Below are positions 44,198 through 54,100 of a DNA stretch of 64,000 nucleotides, in pieces. Both the position numbers and the translations under genes were made by a program. Source of the stretch: Nevskiaceae bacterium (GTDB lineage: Bacteria; Pseudomonadota; Gammaproteobacteria; Steroidobacterales; Steroidobacteraceae); the NCBI GenBank assembly GCA_024234075.1, contig JACKOV010000002.1:806001-870000 (forward strand), given 5' to 3'. How positions within the stretch are numbered: the first letter of the stretch is position 1; every line of letters begins with the position of its first letter. The notes beneath the pieces are model-generated. The model did no database searches. It was not told the origin of the DNA and saw nothing but the letters and a program-made list of their open reading frames with translations.

Positions 44198-44742
44198 TCT
44201 CCCTCGCCCGCCATCCATCGCTCGAGGATCACCGCCGCCGCTGCGCTGTCGATGTCGGTTTTGCCGACGCGCGCGCGGCGCGCGCCCGATGCGCGCAGCG
44301 TGCGCAGCGTCTCGGTGGCCTCGATCGACGAGTAACGTTCGTCGACCAGGTGCACAGGGAGACGATGGCGGCGCCCGAGCTCGGCGGCAAACGCGGCTGC
44401 CTGCGCAGCGAGCGTGCCCTGAGTACCGTCGGAATTATACGGGCAGCCAACCACGATTCGTGTCGCGCCGGCGCGGCGCAGTTCCTGCCCCAGCTGTTCC
44501 AGCTCCGTCTCGCCTGGCGCGCGGCCGACGGCGACGACCAGCGCCGGACGCGGTCGTGCCCGGCCCGTGATGGTGTCGCCGACCGCCAGACCGATGCGCC
44601 GCAGCCCGAAATCGACGCCCAGCAACACCTGCGGCCCGCTGGTCCGGCAAGAAGCGTCGGTGGGCCCGGCGGCGGGCGGAGGCGACGACGTGGGTGGCGG
44701 GGAAGAGGGGGGCGGGCCGCCGGGTGACGCCGGCTCAGGCAT
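44194..44742 (-). CDS. ruvX: Holliday junction resolvase-like RuvX/YqgF
   Basis: 182 residues. RNase-H-like core: LLGVDFGLRRIGLAVGD with the first catalytic Asp, IVVGCPYNSDGTQG, HLVDERYSSIEA and DIDSAAAAVILE with the last Asp. E. coli YqgF processes the 5' end of pre-16S rRNA. Compared with its 138 residues, this one carries a 37-residue Pro/Ser-rich N-terminal extension if it starts at the ATG, which overlaps the algH stop by 8 bp. A shorter start would have to be a GTG within VLLGVDFG, which would cut the core, so the extension is probably real. Confidence 0.9.
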   Translation of the reverse strand: MPEPASPGGPPPSSPPPTSSPPPAAGPTDASCRTSGPQVLLGVDFGLRRIGLAVGDTITGRARPRPALVVAVGRAPGETELEQLGQELRRAGATRIVVGCPYNSDGTQGTLAAQAAAFAAELGRRHRLPVHLVDERYSSIEATETLRTLRASGARRARVGKTDIDSAAAAVILERWMAGEGE

Positions 44743-45301
44743 GTCCGGCGACGTGGCTGAGCTTGCCGACGTCGATGCCCAGCTTGCGCCAGACGGCATG
44801 CCAGCGATCTTCGTAGGGCAGCTCGAACAGGATGTGTTCGTCGAGCGGCAGCGACAGCCAGGCGTTGTCGAGCATCTCGCGCTCGAGCTGACCGACCTCC
44901 CAGCCGGCATAGCCGAGCGCGATGAAGGCATCGCGTGGACCCTCGCCGCGCGCCATGGCCGCCAGCACGTCGCGCGAGGTCGTGACCTGGACTGCGTCGG
45001 AGACCGGATGGGAGGAATCCCAGCTGCCGCCCGGCCGGTGAACGACAAAACCCCGATCCTTGTGCACCGGCCCGCCGCGCAGCACGGCCCGCCCACCGAT
45101 CGCCGGATCATTCGGCTCGAGCCTCATCTGCGACAGCACTTCGGCCAGCGTCATCGGCAAAGGTTTGTTGACCACGATGCCGAGCGCGCCCTTGTCGACG
45201 CTGTGCTCGCAGACAAGCGTGACGGACTGCGCGAAGTTCGGGTCCGCCAGGGACGGCATCGCGATCAGCAGGTGATTGGTCAAACTCGGCGCGTCGGCCA
45301 T
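44735..45301 (-). CDS. algH: AlgH/YqgE family (DUF179) protein
   Basis: 188 residues, normal family length. Conserved blocks: LTNHLLIAMPSLADPNF, TLVCEHSVDKGALGIVVNKP, GGPVHKDRGFVVH and ALGYAGWEVGQLEREM. In Pseudomonas it was first linked to alginate control; the biochemical function is not settled. It precedes ruvX with overlapping ends, the conserved order. No signal peptide. The first gene of the algH-ruvX-pyrB-pyrK run; the 200 bp upstream hold the MocR scrap. Confidence 0.93.
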   Translation of the reverse strand: MADAPSLTNHLLIAMPSLADPNFAQSVTLVCEHSVDKGALGIVVNKPLPMTLAEVLSQMRLEPNDPAIGGRAVLRGGPVHKDRGFVVHRPGGSWDSSHPVSDAVQVTTSRDVLAAMARGEGPRDAFIALGYAGWEVGQLEREMLDNAWLSLPLDEHILFELPYEDRWHAVWRKLGIDVGKLSHVAGHA

Positions 45302-45386
45302 GGGCGGCAGTATGCGGCGCTGCGCCCGGGCTCGCCAGTGATAAAGCGTTGCAGTCGCCGCAGCGGCCGGAATGCGCAGGTCGTTT

Positions 45387-45516
45387 TCAGGAGAGGATGC
45401 GAGCCAGAACGTTGAAAATCCGGGCGTCGGTGGATTGGGCGACGTTGAAACGCCAGAAGCAGTGCGCGCTCGATGAGCGGCTGAAAGCGTCGCCCGGCGC
45501 CAGTATCACGCCGTCC
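45387..45516 (-). pseudogene. C-terminal scrap of a MocR-type PLP regulator
   Basis: About 42 codons reading GVILAPGDAFSR, then FWRFNVAQSTDARIFNVLARIL and a TGA stop. This is the usual end of MocR/GntR-aminotransferase regulators (G-V-x-x-A-P-G-x-x-F ... R-x-N-x-A). Nothing of the rest of such a gene is present: the DNA before it is the tonB-like gene in another frame. So a deletion fused the tail to the end of tonB. Confidence 0.65.
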
Positions 45517-46482
45517 TTACTGGGCCGGCGCCACCGACAGCGGCCCGCCCCGCTCGAACCGCCATTCGTAAGCGAATCCCAGCTCCGGAAACGCCTGCGC
45601 CATGTCGCTGGGGAAGGGGTCGAAGGGACTGGCGAGCTTGAGGATCTGCAGGGCGGCATCGTCGAGCCGGGAGTCGCCGCTGGAGCGGCGGATCCGCACG
45701 CTCCTGAGATGGCCGTCGGCGGAAATTTCGACCTCGAGCACGGGCCAGTGGTTGCGGTTGGCGGCTTCGCGGGCGACCGTCGGGTAGTTCAGCGTGCCGA
45801 GGCGTTCCACCTTGCGGCGCCAGCTGTCGAGGTAGGGCGCCAGCAGCGAGCGGCGCGTGTCCGGCGAGACGAAACTGCCGGCCAGTGCGGCCGGGCCGGT
45901 CAGTTGCACGGCGTCGACGGCGTCTTCGCCGCCGAAGTCCGCGGTCAGCGGCACCTGGGGGCGCGCACCGTTCGCGGGGCTAGTCAGTAGTGGCAAATCG
46001 TCCGCGCCCGCCTCGGGGCGGATACCGCCGGAATAGCGGACCGTCGGCCGTGACATCGAGGTGGCGAGCACCGACTCCGCACCCCTGCTGGCCGCGCCGC
46101 TTTGCTCCCTGTCCTCGCCGGTCGGCGCGTCTGGATTGCGCCCATCGGCGTCCTCGACGGACTGTTCGGGCGGCAGCCCGAAGGGGGTGCGCGCCGCGAC
46201 GCGCTCGGTGGTCGTGCCGGCGCCGACCCGCGAGGCCTGGGCGAGGTAGGCGGCCTCGTGGTCGCGCGGCTCGTCGCCGGCATCCTCGGTCAGCAGTTGC
46301 ACGTCGAGCCCCGGGGCGGGCGAGGAGGCGCTGCGGCTGGCGGTGAACGTGACGCCGAGGATGATCATGCCGTGCACCACGGCCGCCAGGAACAGCGTGG
46401 TGACCAGGCGGTCGCGGATCGGCGTCTCGCTGCCGATCGTCGCGCTGTCTGGGCCGTTGGCCCTGCCGGATGCGGGTCTCAT
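45517..46482 (-). CDS. TonB-family energy transducer
   Basis: 321 residues. One membrane anchor at about 26-47 (LVTTLFLAAVVHGMIILGV), a long polar periplasmic linker, and a C-terminal TonB-like domain from about 235 (YLDSWRRKVERLGTLNYP ... LEVEISADGHLRSVRIRRSSG ... ALQILKLASPFDPFP). Such proteins pass proton-motive-force energy to outer-membrane transporters. In Pseudomonas the gene at this position, tonB3, is needed for twitching and pilus assembly, and here too it sits between gshB and algH near the pil-chp operon. The proline-rich spacer of classical TonB is weak. The start at MRPASGRANG is favoured over a more upstream ATG that overlaps gshB. Confidence 0.85.
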   Translation of the reverse strand: MRPASGRANGPDSATIGSETPIRDRLVTTLFLAAVVHGMIILGVTFTASRSASSPAPGLDVQLLTEDAGDEPRDHEAAYLAQASRVGAGTTTERVAARTPFGLPPEQSVEDADGRNPDAPTGEDREQSGAASRGAESVLATSMSRPTVRYSGGIRPEAGADDLPLLTSPANGARPQVPLTADFGGEDAVDAVQLTGPAALAGSFVSPDTRRSLLAPYLDSWRRKVERLGTLNYPTVAREAANRNHWPVLEVEISADGHLRSVRIRRSSGDSRLDDAALQILKLASPFDPFPSDMAQAFPELGFAYEWRFERGGPLSVAPAQ

Positions 46483-46522
46483 GGACGCGGTCTCTGCCTG
46501 CTGCTGCCGTCGCCGGGTCTGC

Positions 46523-47491
46523 TCAACGCTGCCGTGCCTCGAGGCGCTTGCCGATCGCATCCAGCAGCAGGCCGCCGATGTCGGTGCCCCGCTGCTTGTC
46601 GATCTCGCGGATGCCGGTCGGGCTGGTGACGTTGATTTCGGTGACGAAGCCGCCGATCACGTCGAGGCCGACGAACAGCATGCCCTGCTCGGCCAGCCGC
46701 GGGCCGATCTCCCCGGCGAGAAAGCGGTCCCGCGCCTCCAGCGGCCGGGTCACGCCGGTGGCGCCGGCGGCGAGATTGCCGCGGTTGTCGCTGGCGGTCG
46801 GGATCCGCGCCAGGGCGAACGGCACGGGCTCGCCGTCGACCAGGATCACCCGGGCGTCGCCGCCGGTGACGATTTCCGGGATGTAGCGCTGCACGATCGC
46901 GAAACGGTTGCCGTAGTCGGTCAGCGTCTCGAACACCACGTTCATGTTCTTGTCGCCGCGCTCGATCACGAAGATCGAGCGGCCGCCCATGCCGTGCAGC
47001 GGCTTGCAGACGATCTTGTCGTGCTCGGCAAGGAAGGCCTCCATGTCGTCCTGGCAGCGGGTGATCAGGGTCGGTGCGCAGCACTGCGGGAACCAGGCCG
47101 TATAGACCTTTTCGTTCATGTCGCGCAGGCCGCGCGGCCGGTTCACGACCAGCGCGCCCTGTTCCTCGGCCCGCTCGAGGATGTAGGTGGTGTAGATGTA
47201 CTCCGTGTCGAAAGGCGGGTCCTTGCGCATCAGCAGCACGTCGAGGTCGCCGAGATTTTCAGTCCGGGGTGCGCCGAGGTCGAACCACCGGGCCGGGTCG
47301 GCGAACACCCGCAGCGGGCGGACGCGGCCGCAGGCCACGCCGTCGCGCAGCCACAGGTCGCCCTGTTCGAGATAGAGAAGCTCCCAGCCGCGGGCGCTGG
47401 CGGCGAGTAACATCGCAAGGGTCGAATCCTTGGCGAACTTGATGTCCTGGATAGGATCCATGACCACGGCGAGGCGGGGTGGTTTGGGCAT
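46523..47491 (-). CDS. gshB: glutathione synthetase
   Basis: 322 residues; joins gamma-glutamylcysteine and glycine using ATP. The ATP-grasp fold is recognisable throughout: VVMDPIQDIKFAKDSTLAML at the start, CKPLHGMGGRSIFVI for the ATP lid and LVDGEPVPFALARIP, then GLDVIGGFVTEINVTSPTGIREI for the metal and glycine site. Full length for the family (E. coli 316). Divergent from pilG with 167 bp between; the first of the leftward gshB-tonB run. Confidence 0.96.
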   Translation of the reverse strand: MPKPPRLAVVMDPIQDIKFAKDSTLAMLLAASARGWELLYLEQGDLWLRDGVACGRVRPLRVFADPARWFDLGAPRTENLGDLDVLLMRKDPPFDTEYIYTTYILERAEEQGALVVNRPRGLRDMNEKVYTAWFPQCCAPTLITRCQDDMEAFLAEHDKIVCKPLHGMGGRSIFVIERGDKNMNVVFETLTDYGNRFAIVQRYIPEIVTGGDARVILVDGEPVPFALARIPTASDNRGNLAAGATGVTRPLEARDRFLAGEIGPRLAEQGMLFVGLDVIGGFVTEINVTSPTGIREIDKQRGTDIGGLLLDAIGKRLEARQR

Positions 47492-47658
47492 GTTTCGAGT
47501 CCTGGCGACGAGCCTTCAGAAACGTGAACTGTGTGGCATGGCAGGGGGTGTACACATATGTTAAAACGCTCACCTGCCAGAGCCGTAATTGTGTGCGATA
47601 CCGCGGGGCCACTCTGCTTGCTTGCGGTGGTATCCCGATATTCTAGGTAGTTCATGCC

Positions 47659-48078
47659 GTGGGTCACACCGTGGGAGTGAGTTTGGAGACGGATTCCAAG
47701 CCGGGGCTGCAGGGCCTCAAGGTCCTGGTCATCGACGACAGCAAGACGATCCGGCGTACCGCCGAGACGCTCCTGACAAAGGAGGGTTGCGAGGTGTTCA
47801 CGGCGGTCGACGGCTTCGATGCGCTCGCCAAGATCGCCGATCACCAGCCCGATATCGTCTTCGTCGACATCATGATGCCGCGTCTCGACGGCTACCAGAC
47901 CTGTTCGCTGATCAAGCACAACAAGGTCTACCGCTCGATTCCGGTGATCATGCTGTCCTCGAAGGACGGCCTGTTCGACCGTGCGCGGGGCCGCATCGTC
48001 GGTTCCGAGCACTACCTGACCAAGCCATTCACCAAGGACGAGCTGCTGTCTGCGATCGAGTCGCACATCGGGAGATGA
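47659..48078 (+). CDS. pilG: twitching motility response regulator PilG
   Basis: About 139 residues, single receiver domain. VLVIDDSKTIRRTAETLL near residue 22, phosphoacceptor Asp70 in IVFVDIMMPRLDGYQT, MLSSKDGLFD and LTKPFTKDEL. The stretches DIMMPRLDGYQTC and MLSSKDGLFD are almost the same as in Pseudomonas PilG, which directs pilus extension at the pole. The true start is uncertain: GTG at 47659, GTG at 47674, or TTG at 47683, the last just behind a GGGAGTGAG site. First gene of the chemosensory operon. Confidence 0.94.
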   Translation: MGHTVGVSLETDSKPGLQGLKVLVIDDSKTIRRTAETLLTKEGCEVFTAVDGFDALAKIADHQPDIVFVDIMMPRLDGYQTCSLIKHNKVYRSIPVIMLSSKDGLFDRARGRIVGSEHYLTKPFTKDELLSAIESHIGR

Positions 48079-48082
48079 TTCC

Positions 48083-48448
48083 ATGCCGCTGATCCTGATC
48101 GTCGATGATTCCCCGACCGAGGTGCACGTGATGCAGCGGGCCCTCGAAAAACACGGCTTTCGTACTGCCGTGGCCGGCGACGGCGCCGAAGGGGTGCGGC
48201 TCGCCCGCGAGATCCATCCGGATCTGATCTTCATGGACATCGTGATGCCGGGCATGAACGGCTACCAGGCGACCCGGACACTGACCAACGATCCGAGCAC
48301 CAGCGCGATCCCGATCGTGATGGTGACCTCCAAGGGACAGGAGACCGACAAGATCTGGGGGTTGCGCCAGGGCGCGATCGATTACATGGTGAAACCGGTG
48401 TCGCCGGCCGATCTGGTCGCCAAGGCCCAGTCGACGCTGGCCGCTTGA
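48083..48448 (+). CDS. pilH: twitching motility response regulator PilH
   Basis: 121 residues, single receiver domain. LILIVDDSPTEVHVMQRAL, Asp52 in LIFMDIVMPGMNGYQA, MVTSKGQETDKIWGLRQGA and MVKPVSP with the lysine. The T-S-K-x-Q-E-T-D-x-x-W signature separates PilH from PilG. Starts 4 bp after the pilG stop. In Pseudomonas PilH works as the opposite partner or phosphate sink of PilG. Confidence 0.95.
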   Translation: MPLILIVDDSPTEVHVMQRALEKHGFRTAVAGDGAEGVRLAREIHPDLIFMDIVMPGMNGYQATRTLTNDPSTSAIPIVMVTSKGQETDKIWGLRQGAIDYMVKPVSPADLVAKAQSTLAA

Positions 48449-48476
48449 GACGCGCAGCGCAGCAATCGCCGACCCG

Positions 48477-49040
48477 ATGTCCGTCACGCCCACGCTCAAG
48501 TCGCTGCGCGATCAGCCGTTCGAATTGCTGGCCGAACTCGAGCGCCGTGGCCGTGCGGTGTCGGCGCAGATCGCGCAGGAGCGCCCGTCGGCCCGCGAGT
48601 GGGTCGGCGTGGCGTTGAAGATGGCCGGCGAGCTCTATCTGGTGGCCCGCGAGGAAACCCGCGAGGTGCTGGGTGTACCGGCGGCGCTGACGCGCGTGCC
48701 GGGCGCCAAGCCCTGGCTGCGCGGCCTGGCGAATGTCCGCGGCCAGCTGTTGCCGGTGCTCGACCTGCGGCAGTTCCTCGGCAGCGGCGTCACGCCCTCG
48801 ACCCGCAATACGCGGGTGCTGGTGGTCAATCATCGCGAGATTCCGGCGGGCCTGATGGTCGACGAAGTGCTCGGTTTCCGCCGCTTTCCCGAGTCGGAAT
48901 TCACCGGCGATGCCCCTCCGACCGTGGTGCGCTGCGAGCGCTACCTGGCCGGGGCCTTCCGCCGCGGTGACGAACAATGGCCGGTGCTGTCGCTGCGCAC
49001 ACTGGTCGAGAGCCCGAATTTCCAGGATGCCGCGGCATGA
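48477..49040 (+). CDS. pilI: CheW-like adaptor PilI
   Basis: 187 residues with one CheW domain from about 35: VGVALKMAGELYLVAREETREVLGVPAALTRVPGAKPWLRG, GQLLPVLDLRQFLG and LVVNHREIPAGLMVDEVLGFRRF. Couples the receptor PilJ to the kinase ChpA. A 30-residue helical N-terminus (LKSLRDQPFELLAELERRGRAV) precedes the domain, as in PilI. Starts 28 bp after pilH. Confidence 0.93.
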   Translation: MSVTPTLKSLRDQPFELLAELERRGRAVSAQIAQERPSAREWVGVALKMAGELYLVAREETREVLGVPAALTRVPGAKPWLRGLANVRGQLLPVLDLRQFLGSGVTPSTRNTRVLVVNHREIPAGLMVDEVLGFRRFPESEFTGDAPPTVVRCERYLAGAFRRGDEQWPVLSLRTLVESPNFQDAAA

Positions 49041-49059
49041 GCCGGCCGGATCACGCGCC

Positions 49060-51138
49060 ATGAAGTCCGATACCCGATCCGATCCCGGCACGGTGCAGTC
49101 CCGGCTGGTCCGCAATACCCCGCTGCTGCTGGCTGCCGCCGCGATACTGGTGCTGATCGCCGCCGCGGGTTTTCTGCTGGCGCCCGGAGGGCGTACGGCA
49201 GGAACGGCGACCGAGTCGCTGATCGCCGTGCAGAGCCTGGCGGCCAATCTTCCCGCGGCACGATCCGGCGATGCGGCTGCCCTCGAACGCCTCGTGCAGG
49301 CCGGCGCGCGCCTGCGGACGCTGTCGGCACAGTCCGGCGGTGCTGCCTGGGCCAAAGACCCGGCGCTGCCGAAACTGCTCGCCGCCACCGAGACGTTGGG
49401 CGCTGCGCGCACGGCGCTGGTCGATGCCGGCCAGTCGGTGGGCGAAGCGCGGGAGCTCGGCCCGCGATTGATCATCGGCCTGGCCGATGTCGTCACCGGG
49501 ATGGCGGGCGTGCCGGCGGATCCGATGCCGCGCGTGTTCGAGCGTTTCGAACTGCGCGCCCAGCGGCTGCAGTCGGATCTGGTGGCATTGACCGCTGGCA
49601 GTGGTGCGTCGCAGCAGGCGGCCCGTCGCCTGGCCGACAGTGCCGACTACATGGGGCAGGTCATCAATGGCCTGGCCGGCACCGATACACGCCTCGGCTT
49701 GCCGCGCCCGCCCGCCAATGCTGAGATGCAAGCGCGTGTCGCCGGCCTGGCGCGCGACTATGCCGCGCTCGAGGCCGCGGTGCGTCGGGTCGTGGGGGTG
49801 GCGCCGTCGCTGCCGGCCGCGATCCAGGCCGTCGACGCCGTGCCCACACTGACGACTGCGGTGGCGCGCGCCGCCGCGGACGGTGGCCAGGGCGGCGGAG
49901 CGCCGTGGTGGCCGCTGATTCCGGCGCTGCTGGCGCTGGTGCCGCTCGGTCTGCTGTGGCGCCAGTCGGGTGAACTGCGTGGCGAGGCCGAGCGCCAGCG
50001 GTTCGCGGTCCAGTCGCAGCGCAAGGATGCCGAGCGCAACCAGGAAGCGATCCTGCGGCTGCTCGACGAGCTCTCGAGCCTCGCCGACGGCGATCTGACC
50101 GTGCAGGCGACGGTCACCGAGGACATGACCGGCGCGATCGCCGACTCCATCAACTACGCGGTTGAAGCCCTGCGCGGCCTGGTCACGACCATCAACGGTT
50201 CGGCGATCCAGCTCGATGGCGCGGCGCGGCAGTCGACGGCCCTGGCGGCGCATCTGGCCAAGGCGAGTTCCGCCCAGTCCAAGCAGATCGGCTCGGCGAC
50301 CGAGTCGATCGCCGGGATGGCGGCGTTCACCGAAGAGGTCTCCGGCAATGCCGAGCGAGCGTCCGACGTCGCCCGGCATTCGGTCGACGTGGCCCACAAG
50401 GGCGGCGATGCCGTGCGTCGCACCATCGACGGCATGAACACCATCCGCGAGACGATCCAGGAGACCAGCAAGCGCATCAAGCGTCTCGGCGAGTCCTCGC
50501 AGGAGATCGGCAACATCGTCGAGCTGATCAACGACATCGCCGAGCAGACCAACATCCTGGCGCTCAACGCCTCGATCCAGGCCTCGATGGCCGGCGAGGC
50601 GGGCCGTGGTTTCGCAGTGGTCGCCGATGAAGTGCAGCGGCTCGCCGAACGCGCCGCCAATGCCACCAAGCAGATCGAGGTGCTGGTGCGGACGATCCAG
50701 GCCGACACCAACGAGGCCGTGGTCTCGATGGAGCGCAGCACCACCGACGTCGTCGGCGGTGCGCTGCTGGCGGAGAATGCCGGTGCGGCGCTCGAGGAGA
50801 TCGAGAACGTCTCCAACCAGATCGCGAGCCTGGTGCAGAACATTTCGAGCAGCTCGCGCCAGCAGGCCCAGGCTGCACAGAACATCATGCGCAACATGCA
50901 GGTGCTGAGGGAGATCAGCACCCAGACGGCCGAGTCCACCAGTGCCACCTCGCAGTCGGTCGGTAAGCTCGCCGAGCTGTCCACCGGGCTGCGCACTTCG
51001 GTGTCGGGGTTCCGCTTGCCGGGTGCCGTGGCGCCGGCGGGGGCCGCGGCCACAGCGGCGCGCGAAACGGAGCGCCCGGATGGCGCCGGTGTGGAGCCGA
51101 TGTCGCAGCTGCCGAATGTCGGCGGCGTGGCAGGCTGA
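49060..51138 (+). CDS. pilJ: methyl-accepting chemotaxis protein PilJ
   Basis: 692 residues. Membrane segments at about 21-42 and 284-303, with a helical periplasmic domain between (PilJ-type sensor). HAMP follows, then a long signalling domain whose tip reads IAEQTNILALNASIQASMAGEAGRGFAVVADEV; the tip Ala-Ser-Met-Ala-Gly form, instead of the common Ala-A-I-E-A, is typical of PilJ. Receptor of the Pil-Chp system, responsive to surface contact in Pseudomonas. The ATG at 49060 follows pilI by 19 bp. The C-terminal 30 residues are Ala/Pro-rich. No CheR-type pilK follows. Confidence 0.93.
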   Translation: MKSDTRSDPGTVQSRLVRNTPLLLAAAAILVLIAAAGFLLAPGGRTAGTATESLIAVQSLAANLPAARSGDAAALERLVQAGARLRTLSAQSGGAAWAKDPALPKLLAATETLGAARTALVDAGQSVGEARELGPRLIIGLADVVTGMAGVPADPMPRVFERFELRAQRLQSDLVALTAGSGASQQAARRLADSADYMGQVINGLAGTDTRLGLPRPPANAEMQARVAGLARDYAALEAAVRRVVGVAPSLPAAIQAVDAVPTLTTAVARAAADGGQGGGAPWWPLIPALLALVPLGLLWRQSGELRGEAERQRFAVQSQRKDAERNQEAILRLLDELSSLADGDLTVQATVTEDMTGAIADSINYAVEALRGLVTTINGSAIQLDGAARQSTALAAHLAKASSAQSKQIGSATESIAGMAAFTEEVSGNAERASDVARHSVDVAHKGGDAVRRTIDGMNTIRETIQETSKRIKRLGESSQEIGNIVELINDIAEQTNILALNASIQASMAGEAGRGFAVVADEVQRLAERAANATKQIEVLVRTIQADTNEAVVSMERSTTDVVGGALLAENAGAALEEIENVSNQIASLVQNISSSSRQQAQAAQNIMRNMQVLREISTQTAESTSATSQSVGKLAELSTGLRTSVSGFRLPGAVAPAGAAATAARETERPDGAGVEPMSQLPNVGGVAG

Positions 51139-51153
51139 GGCATCGCTCGCGGC

Positions 51154-54100
51154 ATGACTCAGGTCGCTCCACAGACTTTCGACCTCGTCGGCCGCGAGGT
51201 CTCCGGCTCGCTGAGCGAGGCCCGGGTCGCGCTCGAGGCGTTCGTCGAGCAGTCCGACAACCTGTCGCTGCTCGAACGTTGCGCGAACGAGCTGCACCGC
51301 GTGCAGGGTGTGCTGCGCGTCCTAGAGATCTACGGTGCGGCCCTGCTCGCCGAGGAGATGGAGCAGGTCACGCGCTATCTGGTCGCGACCGGCGACGACC
51401 GGCGCAATCACGCCGAAAGCCTCGACGCGTTGCTGCGGGCGATGGTGCAGCTGCCGACCTACCTCGATCGTGTGCTCGCCGGCGGACGCGATCTGGCGCT
51501 GATGCTGCTGCCGCTGCTGAATGACCTGCGCGCGGTGCGCGGCAGTCCGCTGCTGTCGGAAGGCACGCTGCTGCTGCTGAACCTCAAATCCGAACAGACG
51601 CCGTCTCCGGAACGGAGCGCGCCGCCCGGCGAGCTCGAACTGACGGTGCTGCAATGGGCGCGGCGTTTGCGGGCCCAGTTCCAACTCGGCTTGGTGGGCT
51701 GGATCCGCGGCGAGCGGGTCGCGGAAAACCTCGGCATGCTCGCCCAGGTCGCGGCGCGGATGGAGCAGGTCGCGAAGGATCAGCCTGTATACCAGCTCTG
51801 GTGGGTCACCGGGGCCGTGGTCGAGGCGCTGCGCGACGAGGGGCTCGAGGGCAGCGTCTCGGTGAAGCGTCTGCTCGGTCTCGCCGACCGCGAGCTCAAA
51901 CGCCTCTATGAGCAGGGCGAACCGCGTTACTGCCAGAATCCGCCGGTCGAACTGCTGAACAATCTGCTGTATTACGTCGCGCGCACCACCAGCAACGGCC
52001 CGCGCGTCACGGAGGTGCGCCGCTCCTTCCGGCTCGACGAGCTGCTGCCGGTCGATCAGGCGATCGAGGAGGCGCGCGAAACGCTGTCGGCACCGAGCAT
52101 CAAGCTGATGCAGACCGTGGCGGCCGCGATCCGCGAGGACCTCGGCAAGGTCAAGGACACGCTGGACATCTTCGTGCGCCGCGGCGGTGGCCAGCCCGGC
52201 GAGATCGCGCCGCAGCTGGAGCTGCTGCGCAAGATCGGCGACACGCTCGGCGTGCTCGGACTCGGCGAGCTGCGCGGCCAAATCCAGGGCGAACTCGGCC
52301 GGCTCGACGACATCGTGGCGGGGCGTACTCCGCCCACCGAAGCCTTGTTGGTCGAGATTGCGACCACGCTGATCAATGTCGAGGATCACCTCGACAACAG
52401 CCTGTTGAAAATGATCGTGCCGGATCGCGCCGGCGACGGCAGCCCCGCCGGGATGGGCGCGCCGCAACGCGACGGTTCGGGCGAAGTGGCCAGCGAGGAG
52501 TTCCTGCACGTCCAGTCGGCCGTGCTGCGCGAATGCACGGTCAACCTTGCGCGCATCAAGGACACGATCGCGCAGAACGTCGGTGGCAGCGTGGACGCCG
52601 CCGGGCTCGATGCCTGGCCGGAGCTGATGCGCGGCATCAAGGCCGGCCTGCTGATGCTCGGCCGCACGCGTGCCGTCGCGGTCGTGGAGTCGATCGCCGC
52701 CTGCCTCAAGCGGGTGATGCAGCCGGGCGGTTCGCGGCTCGCCACCAGCTACCTCGATCGTCTGGCCGATGCGATCGTCAGCGTCGAGTACTACATGGAG
52801 ACGCTCGAGGCCGGGCGCGCCGAGCCGGATTACATGCTCGACAACGCGCAGACCTGTCTCGATGCGCTGTTGGGCTCGCCATCGGCGGAAGCGCCGGCCG
52901 TTACGCCGACGCTGCCGCCGGCGTCGTTCGCCGAGACGGTCAAGCTGGATCCGGCAGCCGCGCTGGCGTATGCCGTCGCGCCGCCGTCCGCGGCCGCGGA
53001 CGGGCCATCGCCGGTACCCGCCACATCGACGCCGTCGTCCAGCGACCGGGCCGTCGCGCCGCCGGCGGGTATCGAGGCGGCCGCCGCGCCCTCGGAGAGT
53101 CCGGCAGATGCGGCCGCAGCGCTGTCCGAGCCGGGCGGCAGCCTCGATGATGCCTTGCCGCCGGACGCGTCTCCGGGAGTGCCGCCGGTGTTGCCGGCGG
53201 CCGGCAGCGTGTCGATCCCGCCGGGTGCCGCACGTCGTGGCGAGGCCTCGGTCCAGCCCGTGGCGAGCGAGGTCGATCCCGAACTGCTCGATGTGTTCAT
53301 CGAGGAAGCGCGTGAAGAAGTCGAGAAGATCTCGCGGCATTTCCCGGAATGGGAACGCAGCTCTACGGATCTCGACATCTTGCGGAGCGTGCGCCGCTCG
53401 TTCCATACGCTCAAAGGCAGTGGCCGGATGGTCGGCGCCACCGAGCTCGCCGAATTCGCCTGGTCGATCGAGAACCTGCTGAACCGCCTGCTCGACGGCA
53501 CGCTCGAACGCACTCCGGCGATTGGGGTCACGCTGCGCGAAGCCGTGGCAATCGCACCGCTGCTGGTCGAACGACTCGCCGGTGGGCCGGAGGTGACCAT
53601 CGACGTGCCGGCGCTGGTTGCGCGCGCGCATGCGCTCGCCTCGGGTCAGGCCGACGTCGTGGCCGCCAGCGGGCTGTTCCCTGCATTGGCCTCGCTGACG
53701 ACGCTCGGCGAGGGGGCCACGGCAGCGGCTCCGGAGGCGGAGGTTGCAAGCACGGCGACAAGCCCCGCGCAGGACGTCGAGTCACCGCCTGTCGAGGCGC
53801 CGACCTGGGTCGGCAAAGCGCCAGCGGCCGCGCCCTGGTCCACCGCGATTCCGGCATCGTCAGCGGTTCCGGCACCGTCATCGCTGGATGCTGCTTCGGC
53901 GCAGGCCGCCGACCTGGCTGAGATCCCGATCGCCGCACTGTCGGTTCCGACGACAGCCGAGGTTCCGGCGGTTGCCAAGTCTGCAGCGCCTGCAACACCT
54001 GCCGACGCCGCGGATCCAGCGGCAGATCCGCTGGCAGACACCGCCAGCCGCGAGGCGAACGTACTGCGCGAGATCTATCTGCGTGAAACGGATGTGCATG

